NCBI GenBank assembly: GCA_945949385.1
Contig: CAMFEL010000023.1
Location: 1-17,663, forward strand
Length of the DNA stretch: 17,663 bases
Origin: an uncultured Clostridia bacterium
GTDB taxonomy: Bacteria; Bacillota; Clostridia; Oscillospirales; CAG-272
Reading direction: 5' to 3'
In this document: in pieces, positions 7,830 to 14,650 of the stretch
How positions within the stretch are numbered: position 1 is the stretch's first letter
Layout of the letters: each line of letters opens with the position of its first letter
The notes under the pieces: model-generated
Database searches by the model: none
Told to the model about the DNA's origin: nothing
Seen by the model: the letters and a program-made list of their open reading frames with translations, nothing else
Program-made: the position numbers and the translations under genes

Positions 7830-8254
7830 AACAAATTCCTTTCGTGTGTTTTTTAGATAATATAATAAATAATATAATAAAAAAGAAAGTAGTAGCAGTA
7901 GAGGCGACGAAAAGTCTCAAAACTCAGTTTTTTCTTTGTTATCTAAGGAAAAACCAACCTGTTTTTCCTTTCGTTTCTTTTGAAACCGTATTGAAACCGA
8001 ATATAAATTTTTTTAAAATCATCAGTTTTAGCTGTCAGAATAAATCTTTGATGACTTAAAAGTTTTCAATTTTGAAAACCCGACGGTGAAAACTGCTGCA
8101 AAAATCAAACAATCGAAGTTTTCAACAGTTTATAAAAAACTGTTTCAAAAATCAGAAAAGGATAAAACGCAAAAAAAACGCAGCTTTTAAAACTTTTCAA
8201 AAGGTTTATCGAAAAGGTTTTGAAATATTTTGAAAAATCTTTCAAAACTGAATT
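7830..8254. other. Candidate replication origin (oriC) between dnaA and dnaN
   Basis: This 425 bp stretch is very AT-rich and holds no gene. On the dnaA-dnaN sense (minus) strand it has, in order, a zone of repeated GTTTTCAA/GTTTCAA motifs in both directions (about 7980-8150), a small GC cluster (7902-7909), a run of DnaA-trio-like triplets (7887-7901) and a 40 bp tract of nearly pure A/T (7849-7888). That order matches the unwinding module of the Bacillus subtilis origin, which lies in the same intergenic region. A perfect consensus DnaA box (TTATCCACA) is absent. The nearest matches are 7 of 9: TTTTCAACA at 8119-8127 and TTATCGAAA at 8206-8214. It also has a hairpin at 8124-8144 and a palindrome at 8062-8079. 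Confidence 0.75.
7887..7909. promoter_or_regulatory. DnaA-trio-like element with GC cluster
   Basis: On the plus strand the triplets AAG TAG TAG CAG TAG run from 7887 to 7901, followed by a GC-rich AGGCGACG. On the opposite strand this reads CTACTGCTACTAC going into a T-rich then A/T tract. The DnaA-trio of B. subtilis, as I recall it, is CTACTATTACTTCTAC leading into a T-run, with a GC-rich segment and DnaA boxes on the other side. The spacing, orientation relative to dnaA and dnaN, and adjacent AT tract all agree. The element would load DnaA onto a single strand during unwinding. Confidence 0.7.
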
Positions 8255-9745
8255 TCAGGAGTTTTTGACTTCTGCTATTATCTCCTGTATTTCGCTGCTC
8301 AGCTTGTCGTCTATGCTGATTTCCTTTTCAATGGAGGCGATATTGGAATGAACGGTGGAATAATCTCTGTTCATCATTCTGCCGATAGCGGGAAGAGAAA
8401 GACCGAGAACGGTTTTTATTACATACATTGCCATATTTCTGGCAGTCTTTATGTTTTTAACCCGGCTTTTGCCCAGAATTTCTTCCACGGTTACATCGTA
8501 TTTACGGGCGGTTACTTCAAGAATTGTATCCACGGTCTCCGCCACCGGCTTATTTTCCCTGAAATATTCGGGAATCGAGGATTTCACCATTTCAAGGGTA
8601 ATAGGCTTACCGGAGAGAAATGAAACGGCGCCGATTTTTTTGATGGCTCCCTCAATCTCACGGACATTTGAATTAAGCCGCTCAGCCAGAAAAGTAATTA
8701 CATCGGTAGGAATACTGATATTTCCCTTTTCCGCCTTTTTGCGGAGTATTGCCAGCCTCAGCTCGTATTCCGGAGGCTGAACGTCTATGATCATACCCTG
8801 TGTAAACCGTGTTTTAATTCTTTCCTCAAGAGTATACATTTCCTTTGGGGGACGGTCGCTGGTTACCACGATCTGTTTGTTGGCTTCTATCAGTGCGTCA
8901 AAGGTGTGAAAAAATTCAAGCTGGGTTGAGGGTTTGCCGGAAATAAACTGAATATCGTCTATCATCAGCATATCCACTCTGCGATATTTTGCCTTAAATT
9001 CCGCCATTTTCTTTTTTGACATACAGTCAAGCAGCTCATTCAGAAAATCCTCGCTTTTGGTACATATGACCGTCAAATCGGGATGTTTTTTCAGCACCTC
9101 GTTTGCAATGGCGTACATAAGGTGTGTTTTTCCCAGTCCCGACGGACCGTATATAAAAAGAGGATTAAAAGTTCGTGAACCGTGAGGATCGTCGGCTACC
9201 GCCTTACAGCAGGAATATGCCATTTGGTTTGAAGAGCCTACCACAAAGGTATCAAAGGTATATGCGGGATTTATTCCTGAACTTTTTGGCATTGCAATGT
9301 CGGAATAAAGAGAATAGTCAACGCTGTTTGCGCTGTCCTCCGAAAAGCCGTCACCGGAAAAATCTTCTCCGCTGTCAGAGGAAAAACGATCTTCAAAAGC
9401 GTCATGTTTTGTGTCTTTTAACTCTTTATAAGCAACAGATTCGTGTGCAGGCGCTTCCTGAGAAGGGCCGTCGCAGATAAGCTCAACGGTGCAATCGCTG
9501 TCAAGAGCTTCCCTGACGCTGTCCGTCACAAGTTTTTCATAGCGCTTCATAATTACGCTGCGGGCAAGTGCCTTGGGTGTGGCAAGCACCGCCTTGTTTT
9601 CGTCAAGATAAGCCAGGTGCAAATCTGAAAACCATGTATCAAAGGCGTGAGAGGACATAACGCCGACAGCTTTATCTTTAAGTGTTTCGTATATGGATTT
9701 CCAGAACATATTCAGTTCTTCGTTTGAAATCCCGTTCATCAGCAT
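8255..9745 (-). CDS. dnaA: Chromosomal replication initiator protein DnaA
   Basis: This AAA+ protein opens the origin and loads the helicase. The 496 residues show the four domains: an N-terminal interaction domain (about 1-90), a long acidic linker rich in Ser, Asp and Glu (about 95-150), the AAA+ domain with Walker A GPSGLGKT (200-207), Walker B MIDDIQF (261-267) and sensor I TSDRP (295-299), and a C-terminal DNA-binding domain. The signature reads NRDYSTVHSN (459-468), while E. coli has GRDHTTVLHA; base-contacting His434 and His439 become Tyr462 and Ser467, and the loop before it is one residue shorter. Two starts are possible: ATG at 9745, four bases after AAGGAGG, or ATG at 9739, ten bases after it. 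A consensus promoter lies upstream. Confidence 0.97.
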   Translation of the reverse strand: MLMNGISNEELNMFWKSIYETLKDKAVGVMSSHAFDTWFSDLHLAYLDENKAVLATPKALARSVIMKRYEKLVTDSVREALDSDCTVELICDGPSQEAPAHESVAYKELKDTKHDAFEDRFSSDSGEDFSGDGFSEDSANSVDYSLYSDIAMPKSSGINPAYTFDTFVVGSSNQMAYSCCKAVADDPHGSRTFNPLFIYGPSGLGKTHLMYAIANEVLKKHPDLTVICTKSEDFLNELLDCMSKKKMAEFKAKYRRVDMLMIDDIQFISGKPSTQLEFFHTFDALIEANKQIVVTSDRPPKEMYTLEERIKTRFTQGMIIDVQPPEYELRLAILRKKAEKGNISIPTDVITFLAERLNSNVREIEGAIKKIGAVSFLSGKPITLEMVKSSIPEYFRENKPVAETVDTILEVTARKYDVTVEEILGKSRVKNIKTARNMAMYVIKTVLGLSLPAIGRMMNRDYSTVHSNIASIEKEISIDDKLSSEIQEIIAEVKNS

Positions 9746-9749
9746 AATT

Positions 9750-9756
9750 CCTCCTT
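9750..9756 (-). promoter_or_regulatory. dnaA ribosome binding site
   Basis: The minus strand reads AAGGAGG here, a full match to the anti-Shine-Dalgarno. It is four bases from the first ATG and ten from the second, so it is rather close for the first and slightly far for the second. The true start is therefore open between residues 1 and 3 of the longer protein. Confidence 0.8.
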
Positions 9757-9798
9757 TATAACAGAAAATTATACAATATATATTATATACCTCAATAA

Positions 9799-9827
9799 AT
9801 TATACCACAGAATTTATTATTTTTCAA
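9799..9827 (-). promoter_or_regulatory. Sigma-A promoter of dnaA
   Basis: The minus strand reads TTGAAA (9822-9827), a 17-base spacer, then a perfect TATAAT (9799-9804), with TGTGG just before the -10. This gives a leader of about 45 bases before the dnaA start. The plus strand over the -10 reads TTATACCACA (9800-9809), a DnaA box with one extra base, so self-repression by DnaA is conceivable but not shown. Confidence 0.85.
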
Positions 9828-9830
9828 TAG

Positions 9831-9995
9831 CTTTGAAATACACTTTTTATATTTTTTTGTTTTTCGGGCGGTTTTTTGTGAGTTTTACGCCTATGGGTGT
9901 TTTTGAACTTTTTAATCTTATACGCAAAAAAACGGCTTAAAAATAAAAAACCCGCCGAAACCGCGTTTTTCGGTTCGGACGGGAAGAAGAATAAA
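9831..9995. other. AT-rich spacer upstream of dnaA promoter
   Basis: There is no gene. The only structure I see is an imperfect hairpin around 9953-9979 (CCGAAACCG with CGGTTCGG, one bulged base). No consensus DnaA box is visible. Confidence 0.5.
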
Positions 9996-10290
9996 TGGGG
10001 CTCCGCCCCATACCCTGCAAGTATATGCGAGGCTCTGCCTCGCGCTCCGCTTAGTACCTTTTTTGAAAAAAAGGTACTAAGAACCCCAAAAAACTTTTGG
10101 GAAAGGGGTAATATTTTGAAATGATAAAATTGCAAAAAACTTTGTTTAGCTGTTTATAAAATTCGGCTAAACTTTGATCTGTGCAGACTTTTTAGTATCA
10201 ATTCAATCCCCTTTTCCCAAAATTTTTGAGGATTGTTAAGGGACTTTTTCTAAAAAGTCCCTTGACCGGGGTGCGGGGCAGCGCCCCGCT
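9996..10290 (-). repeat. Bipolar palindromic intergenic element, copy 1
   Basis: The element has two arms in inverted order around a core. The left arm has GC palindromes (9996-10010 and 10027-10043) and a long hairpin (10050-10081). The right arm has a hairpin (10238-10263) and a GC palindrome (10273-10289). The core at 10131-10187 is the reverse complement of the core of copy 2 at 11053-11109, matching at about 50 of 57 positions by hand. Strand is given relative to copy 2. The right arm lies directly after the SGNH hydrolase stop and can serve as its terminator. It carries no protein gene, so if mobile it is a MITE-like, non-autonomous element. Confidence 0.8.
10238..10263 (-). terminator. 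Terminator-like hairpin after the SGNH hydrolase gene
   Basis: The stem AAGGGACTTTTT pairs with its complement over 10238-10263, with T-runs within the stem on both strands, so it could act in both directions. It lies about 30 bases past the SGNH stop codon (10296-10298) on the minus strand and belongs to the right arm of the palindromic element. Confidence 0.6.
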
Positions 10291-10295
10291 CTGTT

Positions 10296-10919
10296 TCATC
10301 TAACAATAGACTCAAATATTCTGTCGAAAGCGTCGGCGTAGTGCTTTGCAATAAGCTTTGCGCCTGCGCTTGTGGGATGAACGCCGTCCTCTGCCCAGAA
10401 AGTCGGTGCATCACCGACGCTTGCGGCGGCAAAAATGCCGTCCAGCGGAACATAAACATCGGCGTATTCTCTTGCAAGGGCGCGGACTGTGTCGATCTTG
10501 AAATCAAGATCCTCTCTGAAAGGCGCCTTGTCCTCGCAATAAAGCAAAAAAGGCTCAAGCATTATAATTTTTGCTTTGGTTTTTTCTTTTATTTCATCAA
10601 GCAGGAAGCGATAGTTTTTCTCAAAAATACCGTTGTCCAGCCACTCCTTGGTTTCCGAGCGGTGCCACACATCGTTTATGCCTATAAGAACGGAAACCAC
10701 ATCGGGCATAAGATCGGTGCAGTCCTCTTTCCAGCGCGCGCAAAGATCCGCCGTCTGATGTCCGCCGATACCCAGATTTATAAACTCAAACTCTGTCTGC
10801 GGATGTCGCCCCGCAATCGCCTCCGACGCGTATTTCGGATACCCGGGTCCCATATTGTGATAATCGCTCCTGTCCCGTCCCGCGTCCGTAATAGAATCTC
10901 CCTGAAACAAAATCCTCAT
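10296..10919 (-). CDS. SGNH/GDSL-family hydrolase (esterase), cytoplasmic
   Basis: The 207-residue protein has all SGNH blocks: GDSIT with nucleophile Ser9, the GIGG oxyanion region with Gly52/Gly53, GIND with Asn82, and DGVHPT with Asp178 and His181. Family members are esterases, often removing acetyl groups from carbohydrates or hydrolysing lipids. It has no signal peptide or membrane segment, so it acts in the cytoplasm; a carbohydrate deacetylase role is only a guess. The ATG has a good binding site (GGAGGA, complement 10926-10931) and a TATAAT about 24 bases upstream (10943-10948) without a convincing -35. The gene is enclosed by two inverted palindromic elements, which leave only a few bases at its 3' end and 30 at its 5' end, suggesting an isolated single-gene unit. 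Confidence 0.92.
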   Translation of the reverse strand: MRILFQGDSITDAGRDRSDYHNMGPGYPKYASEAIAGRHPQTEFEFINLGIGGHQTADLCARWKEDCTDLMPDVVSVLIGINDVWHRSETKEWLDNGIFEKNYRFLLDEIKEKTKAKIIMLEPFLLYCEDKAPFREDLDFKIDTVRALAREYADVYVPLDGIFAAASVGDAPTFWAEDGVHPTSAGAKLIAKHYADAFDRIFESIVR

Positions 10920-10949
10920 ATCAAATCCTCCGTGAAAAAATTATTATAT

Positions 10950-11212
10950 ATACGGGGCGCTGCCCCGTACCCCGCTTAGTACCTTTTTTAGAAAAAAGGT
11001 ACTAAGAACCCCAAAAAACTTTGAAAAAGAGGTATTGGTGTATACTTAAATGTCTGCACAAAACATAGTTTGGCTGAACTTTATAAACAGCTAAACAAAG
11101 TTTTCTGCAATTCCCCGGTAACAAATATACTCCCTTTTCCGAAAGTTTTTGGGGGGTTCGGGGGTATTTTTTCAAAAATACCCCCGAATGGGGTTTGGGG
11201 CGAAGCCCCAAT
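10950..11212 (+). repeat. Bipolar palindromic intergenic element, copy 2
   Basis: The left arm is a GC palindrome (10952-10968) followed by a long hairpin (10975-11006, CTTAGTACC stem) that is nearly identical to the left hairpin of copy 1. The right arm is a hairpin (11157-11188, TTCGGGGGTA stem) and a GC palindrome (11195-11211). The core 11053-11109 matches the core of copy 1 in reverse complement. The element fills the whole gap between trmL and the SGNH gene. Confidence 0.8.
11157..11188 (-). terminator. Terminator-like hairpin after trmL
   Basis: A stem of about 14 bp with an A/T-rich centre lies roughly 30 bases beyond the trmL stop codon (11217-11219). It is part of the right arm of palindromic element copy 2 and resembles a two-way intrinsic terminator. 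Confidence 0.6.
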
Positions 11213-11216
11213 TTTT

Positions 11217-11714
11217 TTACTTCTTACCCTCGGACAGCGAGCCGGAGAGAAGCATATCTTCGAAATTGCGCCGGCGCAGTACCTCGTAAACGGCGACTGC
11301 CGCGGCATTGGAAAGATTAAGACAGCGCTGCCCCGGCTTCATGGGGATTCTGACGCTTCTGTCAAGATTTTCCGAAATAAAGCTTTCCGGAAGTCCTTTT
11401 GTTTCCTTGCCGAACATGAGAAATACGGGAGAAGGGTAATCGACTTCCGTATAGCATTTTTTCGCCTTGGAAGAAAAACAGAAAAAGTCGCAGCCCGGAT
11501 TTTTCCGAAAGAAATCGGAAAGAGAATCATAATAAAAAATATCAAGACTGTCCCAGTAGTCAAGACCGGCACGGTGCAGTTTGGCGCTGTCGATTTCAAA
11601 GCCCAAAGGTCTCACAAGATGCAGAGCGGCGCCGGTAACGGCGCAGGTGCGGGCAATATTACCGGTGTTCTGCGGTATTTCCGGCTCCACCAATACAATA
11701 TTCAGACTGTTCAT
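11217..11714 (-). CDS. trmL: tRNA (cytidine(34)-2'-O)-methyltransferase
   Basis: The enzyme methylates the 2'-O of the wobble base C34 or cmnm5U34 in leucine tRNAs using S-adenosylmethionine. The 165-residue protein is a minimal SPOUT-fold (trefoil-knot) methyltransferase of the normal TrmL/YibK/CspR length. It shows the family motifs PEIPQNTGNIARTC at about 11-24, LHRAGLDYW, FGKETKGLP, and the knot region IPM...RCLNLSNAAAVAVYE near the C terminus. The ATG has a GGGAG five bases upstream. Its own promoter (TGGACA, 17 bases, TATACT) lies in the divergent region shared with secA, and its 3' end runs into a palindromic element that probably terminates it. It is a monocistronic housekeeping gene. 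Confidence 0.93.
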   Translation of the reverse strand: MNSLNIVLVEPEIPQNTGNIARTCAVTGAALHLVRPLGFEIDSAKLHRAGLDYWDSLDIFYYDSLSDFFRKNPGCDFFCFSSKAKKCYTEVDYPSPVFLMFGKETKGLPESFISENLDRSVRIPMKPGQRCLNLSNAAAVAVYEVLRRRNFEDMLLSGSLSEGKK

Positions 11715-11751
11715 AAATACTCCCGCCCCGCATTTTTCTGCATTTTAGAAA

Positions 11752-11780
11752 AGTATATCACTGAAAATACCCGTTGTCCA
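11752..11780 (-). promoter_or_regulatory. Sigma-A promoter of trmL
   Basis: The minus strand reads TGGACA (11775-11780), a 17-base spacer, then TATACT (11752-11757). One mismatch in each box is typical of an active promoter. The plus strand over the -35 reads TTGTCCACC (11774-11782), a 7 of 9 match to a DnaA box. Confidence 0.65.
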
Positions 11781-11811
11781 CCGTATTTGCAGAAAAATTA
11801 ACAGAAACTAT

Positions 11812-11839
11812 TTGATTTACACCGTATTTGTGCTACAAT
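11812..11839 (+). promoter_or_regulatory. Sigma-A promoter of secA
   Basis: TTGATT (11812-11817) and TACAAT (11834-11839) are separated by 16 bases, with TGC directly before the -10 (extended -10). The start point would fall near 11846, giving a leader of about 33 bases. Confidence 0.7.
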
Positions 11840-11878
11840 AATAAATTAGAAAAATATAATCTGAGGAGGACGGACACA

Positions 11879-14650
11879 ATGAGCGTAATTACGAAGATAT
11901 TCGGAACTTACAGCGACCATCAGATAAAAAAAATAATTCCCACGGTAAATAAAATAGAAGCTCTTGCCGACAAATATAAGGCAATGAGCGACGGCGAAAT
12001 GAGAGAAATGACGGACAAGTTCCGCGCACGGCTTAAAGATGGCGAGGAGCTTGAGGATATTCTTCCCGAGGCATACGCCCTTGTAAGAGAGGCGGCGGAC
12101 AGAGTGCTGGGCAAGAGGCCCTTCAGAGTCCAGCTTATGTGCGGCATACTTCTCCACCAGGGAAGAATTGCCGAAATGAAAACAGGTGAGGGAAAAACCC
12201 TGGTTGCAGTGCTTCCCTCATACCTTAACGCCCTTGAAGGCAAAGGCGTCCATGTGGTAACGGTAAACGAATACCTTGCAAAAATGGGTCAGGAGGAGAT
12301 GGGAAGAGTCCACGAGTTTCTGGGACTTTCCACCGGACTTGTAATCCATGACCAGACTAAAGAAGAAAAGCGCGCCGCATACGCCTGCGACATAACCTAC
12401 GGTACAAATAACGAATTCGGCTTCGACTACCTCAGGGACAATATGGTCACCTATAAAGAGGATATGGTACAGAGAGGCCATAACTTCGCCATAGTGGACG
12501 AGGTAGACTCCATACTTATAGACGAGGCGAGAACGCCGCTTATAATTTCGGGACACGGCGCAAAGGTAGACGATCTGTACGGCAGAGCCGATCAGCTTGT
12601 AAGAAAAATGTCCCGCTTCGTCATAAAGGAGCTTGACTCCAAGGAGGAGCACGACGATATTACCCAGGACTATATCGTGGACGAGAAGGCCAGAAGCTGT
12701 ACTCTTACCGCCAACGGTATAAAAAAGACCGAGGAATTTTTCGGCATCGAAAACCTCTCCGACCCGGAAAATGCCGACATTTCCCACCATGTATACCAGG
12801 CAATGCGCGCCCACGGCATAATGAAGCTGGACACCGACTATGTCATAAAGAACGGCGAAGTTATGATAGTCGATACCTTTACGGGACGCATTATGCCCGG
12901 ACGCCGCTACTCCGACGGACTTCATCAGGCTATCGAGGCAAAAGAGGGTGTGGAGATACAGAGGGAAAACCGCACCATCGCCACCATCACCTTCCAGAAT
13001 TATTTCAGAATGTACTCAAAGCTGTCCGGTATGACCGGTACGGCGCTTTCCGAGCAGGACGAGTTCCGCGAAATATATAACCTTGACTGCGTAGAGGTGC
13101 CCACCAATAAGCCTATGATCAGAGTAGACCACAGCGATGTGGTATTTACTACCGTGGCAGGCAAGGAAAGGGCGATAATCGAGCAGATAAAAGAATGCCA
13201 CGAAAAGGGACAGCCCGTGCTTGTTGGTACGGTTTCCGTAGAAAAGTCGGAAATTCTGTCCAAAAAGCTGAAAGCGGCGGGAATTCCCCATAATGTACTG
13301 AATGCCAAATACCACGAAAAGGAAGCGGAAATAGTAGCTCAGGCGGGAAAACCGGGCGCCGTGACCATATCCACCAATATGGCGGGACGAGGCACAGACA
13401 TTCTGCTGGGCGGCAATGCCGAATTCCTTGCCAAGGTGCAGATGAGAAAAGAGGGCTACGAGGAAGAGACCATAATGCTGGCAACCGGCTCCTCCCAGTC
13501 CGTCTCCGAGGAGGTATTTGCGGCAAGAGCCCACTTCAGAGAGCTTTACAATTCCTATCAGGAGATAATCAAGCCTGAGGCAAAGAAGGTGTGCGAGGCG
13601 GGAGGACTGTTCGTCATCGGTACCGAGCGTCACGACGCCCGCCGTATTGATAACCAGCTCCGCGGACGAAGCGGACGTCAGGGAGACCCCGGTGAGTCCA
13701 GATTTTATCTGTCCCTTGAAGACGACCTTATGAGACTGTTCGGCAGCGAGCGTATTCTTAATCTCGTCAGCCGCATGGGCATTTCGGAAAACGACCCCAT
13801 AGACGCAAAAATCCTGTCAAACTCCATAGAAAGCGCCCAGAAGCATCTTGAGGATCAGAACTTTGAGCGGCGTAAAAATGTGCTCTCTTACGATGATGTA
13901 ATGAACCAGCAGCGTACGGTCATTTACAAACAGCGCCAGGAGGTGCTGGAGGGCGAGAACCTGAGAGACAAGATGATCTCCATGATTCGCTCCACGGTAT
14001 CCGATTCCGTAGACCAGTTCCTGCACGAGGAGGACATCTCCCTTTGGGACACCGTAGGACTGAGACAGAAATACCAGGGACTTATAACAAAGGCAGACGA
14101 TTTCAAGGATCTTTCCGAATATACGGGCTCTGCTTCTCAGAAGCGCGAGGAGATTCGCGAGCAGCTTATTGAGCGCGCTATGGCTCTTTATACGGAAAAG
14201 GAGCAGAAGGTGTTCGGAGAAGAGGTGTTCCGCGAGGTAGAGAGAAGCGTACTGCTTCGCAATGTTGACCAGAAATGGATGGATCACCTGGAGGCAATGG
14301 ACTCACTTATGGAGACCATAGGGCTTCAGGCTTACGCACAGCGTAACCCCATCAGCGAATATCGCATAGCCGGCAGCGATCTGTTCGACGAAATGATCAC
14401 CATGATCCGCGACGATACCGTAAGAATGCTGCTGTCCGTAATTCCCCGTCCCCAGGCAATTCGCCGCGAGCAGATCGCAAAACCCGTAAGCGAGGGCTTT
14501 GCGGGAAGCGGCGACGGAACGCTGAAGAAAAAACCCGTAGTAAAGAAAGCCTCCGAAAAAGTAGGCAGAAACGACCCCTGCCCCTGCGGCAGCGGCAAAA
14601 AATACAAAAAATGCTGCGGTGCAAACACCGAGTCAAACAATAATGACTGA
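11879..14650 (+). CDS. secA: Preprotein translocase ATPase SecA
   Basis: SecA is the motor that pushes unfolded preproteins through the SecYEG channel at the membrane. From the ATG at 11879 the protein has 923 residues. AGGAGG at 11864-11869, nine bases upstream, fixes this start, although the frame is open 17 codons further. The Walker A motif is TGEGKT (102-107) and the DEAD-type motif DEVD (207-210). The second motor domain has GRGTDILLGGN and the QLRGRSGRQGDPG motif. A C-terminal zinc-binding SEC-C tail reads CPCGSGKKYKKCC, with Cys901, 903, 912 and 913, which normally binds SecB or ribosomes. It heads a probable three-gene export unit with the membrane protein and the lipoprotein. Confidence 0.97.
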   Translation: MSVITKIFGTYSDHQIKKIIPTVNKIEALADKYKAMSDGEMREMTDKFRARLKDGEELEDILPEAYALVREAADRVLGKRPFRVQLMCGILLHQGRIAEMKTGEGKTLVAVLPSYLNALEGKGVHVVTVNEYLAKMGQEEMGRVHEFLGLSTGLVIHDQTKEEKRAAYACDITYGTNNEFGFDYLRDNMVTYKEDMVQRGHNFAIVDEVDSILIDEARTPLIISGHGAKVDDLYGRADQLVRKMSRFVIKELDSKEEHDDITQDYIVDEKARSCTLTANGIKKTEEFFGIENLSDPENADISHHVYQAMRAHGIMKLDTDYVIKNGEVMIVDTFTGRIMPGRRYSDGLHQAIEAKEGVEIQRENRTIATITFQNYFRMYSKLSGMTGTALSEQDEFREIYNLDCVEVPTNKPMIRVDHSDVVFTTVAGKERAIIEQIKECHEKGQPVLVGTVSVEKSEILSKKLKAAGIPHNVLNAKYHEKEAEIVAQAGKPGAVTISTNMAGRGTDILLGGNAEFLAKVQMRKEGYEEETIMLATGSSQSVSEEVFAARAHFRELYNSYQEIIKPEAKKVCEAGGLFVIGTERHDARRIDNQLRGRSGRQGDPGESRFYLSLEDDLMRLFGSERILNLVSRMGISENDPIDAKILSNSIESAQKHLEDQNFERRKNVLSYDDVMNQQRTVIYKQRQEVLEGENLRDKMISMIRSTVSDSVDQFLHEEDISLWDTVGLRQKYQGLITKADDFKDLSEYTGSASQKREEIREQLIERAMALYTEKEQKVFGEEVFREVERSVLLRNVDQKWMDHLEAMDSLMETIGLQAYAQRNPISEYRIAGSDLFDEMITMIRDDTVRMLLSVIPRPQAIRREQIAKPVSEGFAGSGDGTLKKKPVVKKASEKVGRNDPCPCGSGKKYKKCCGANTESNNND

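Noticed and set aside
8124..8144. Terminator after dnaA
   Set aside because: The 8 bp stem is A/T-rich, lies over 100 bases past the dnaA stop and is not followed by a T-run on the minus strand.
9800..9809. DnaA box in the dnaA promoter (TTATACCACA)
   Set aside because: It has an extra base inside the 9-mer and its half is explained by the perfect -10 box on the other strand. I mention it only as a weak possibility.
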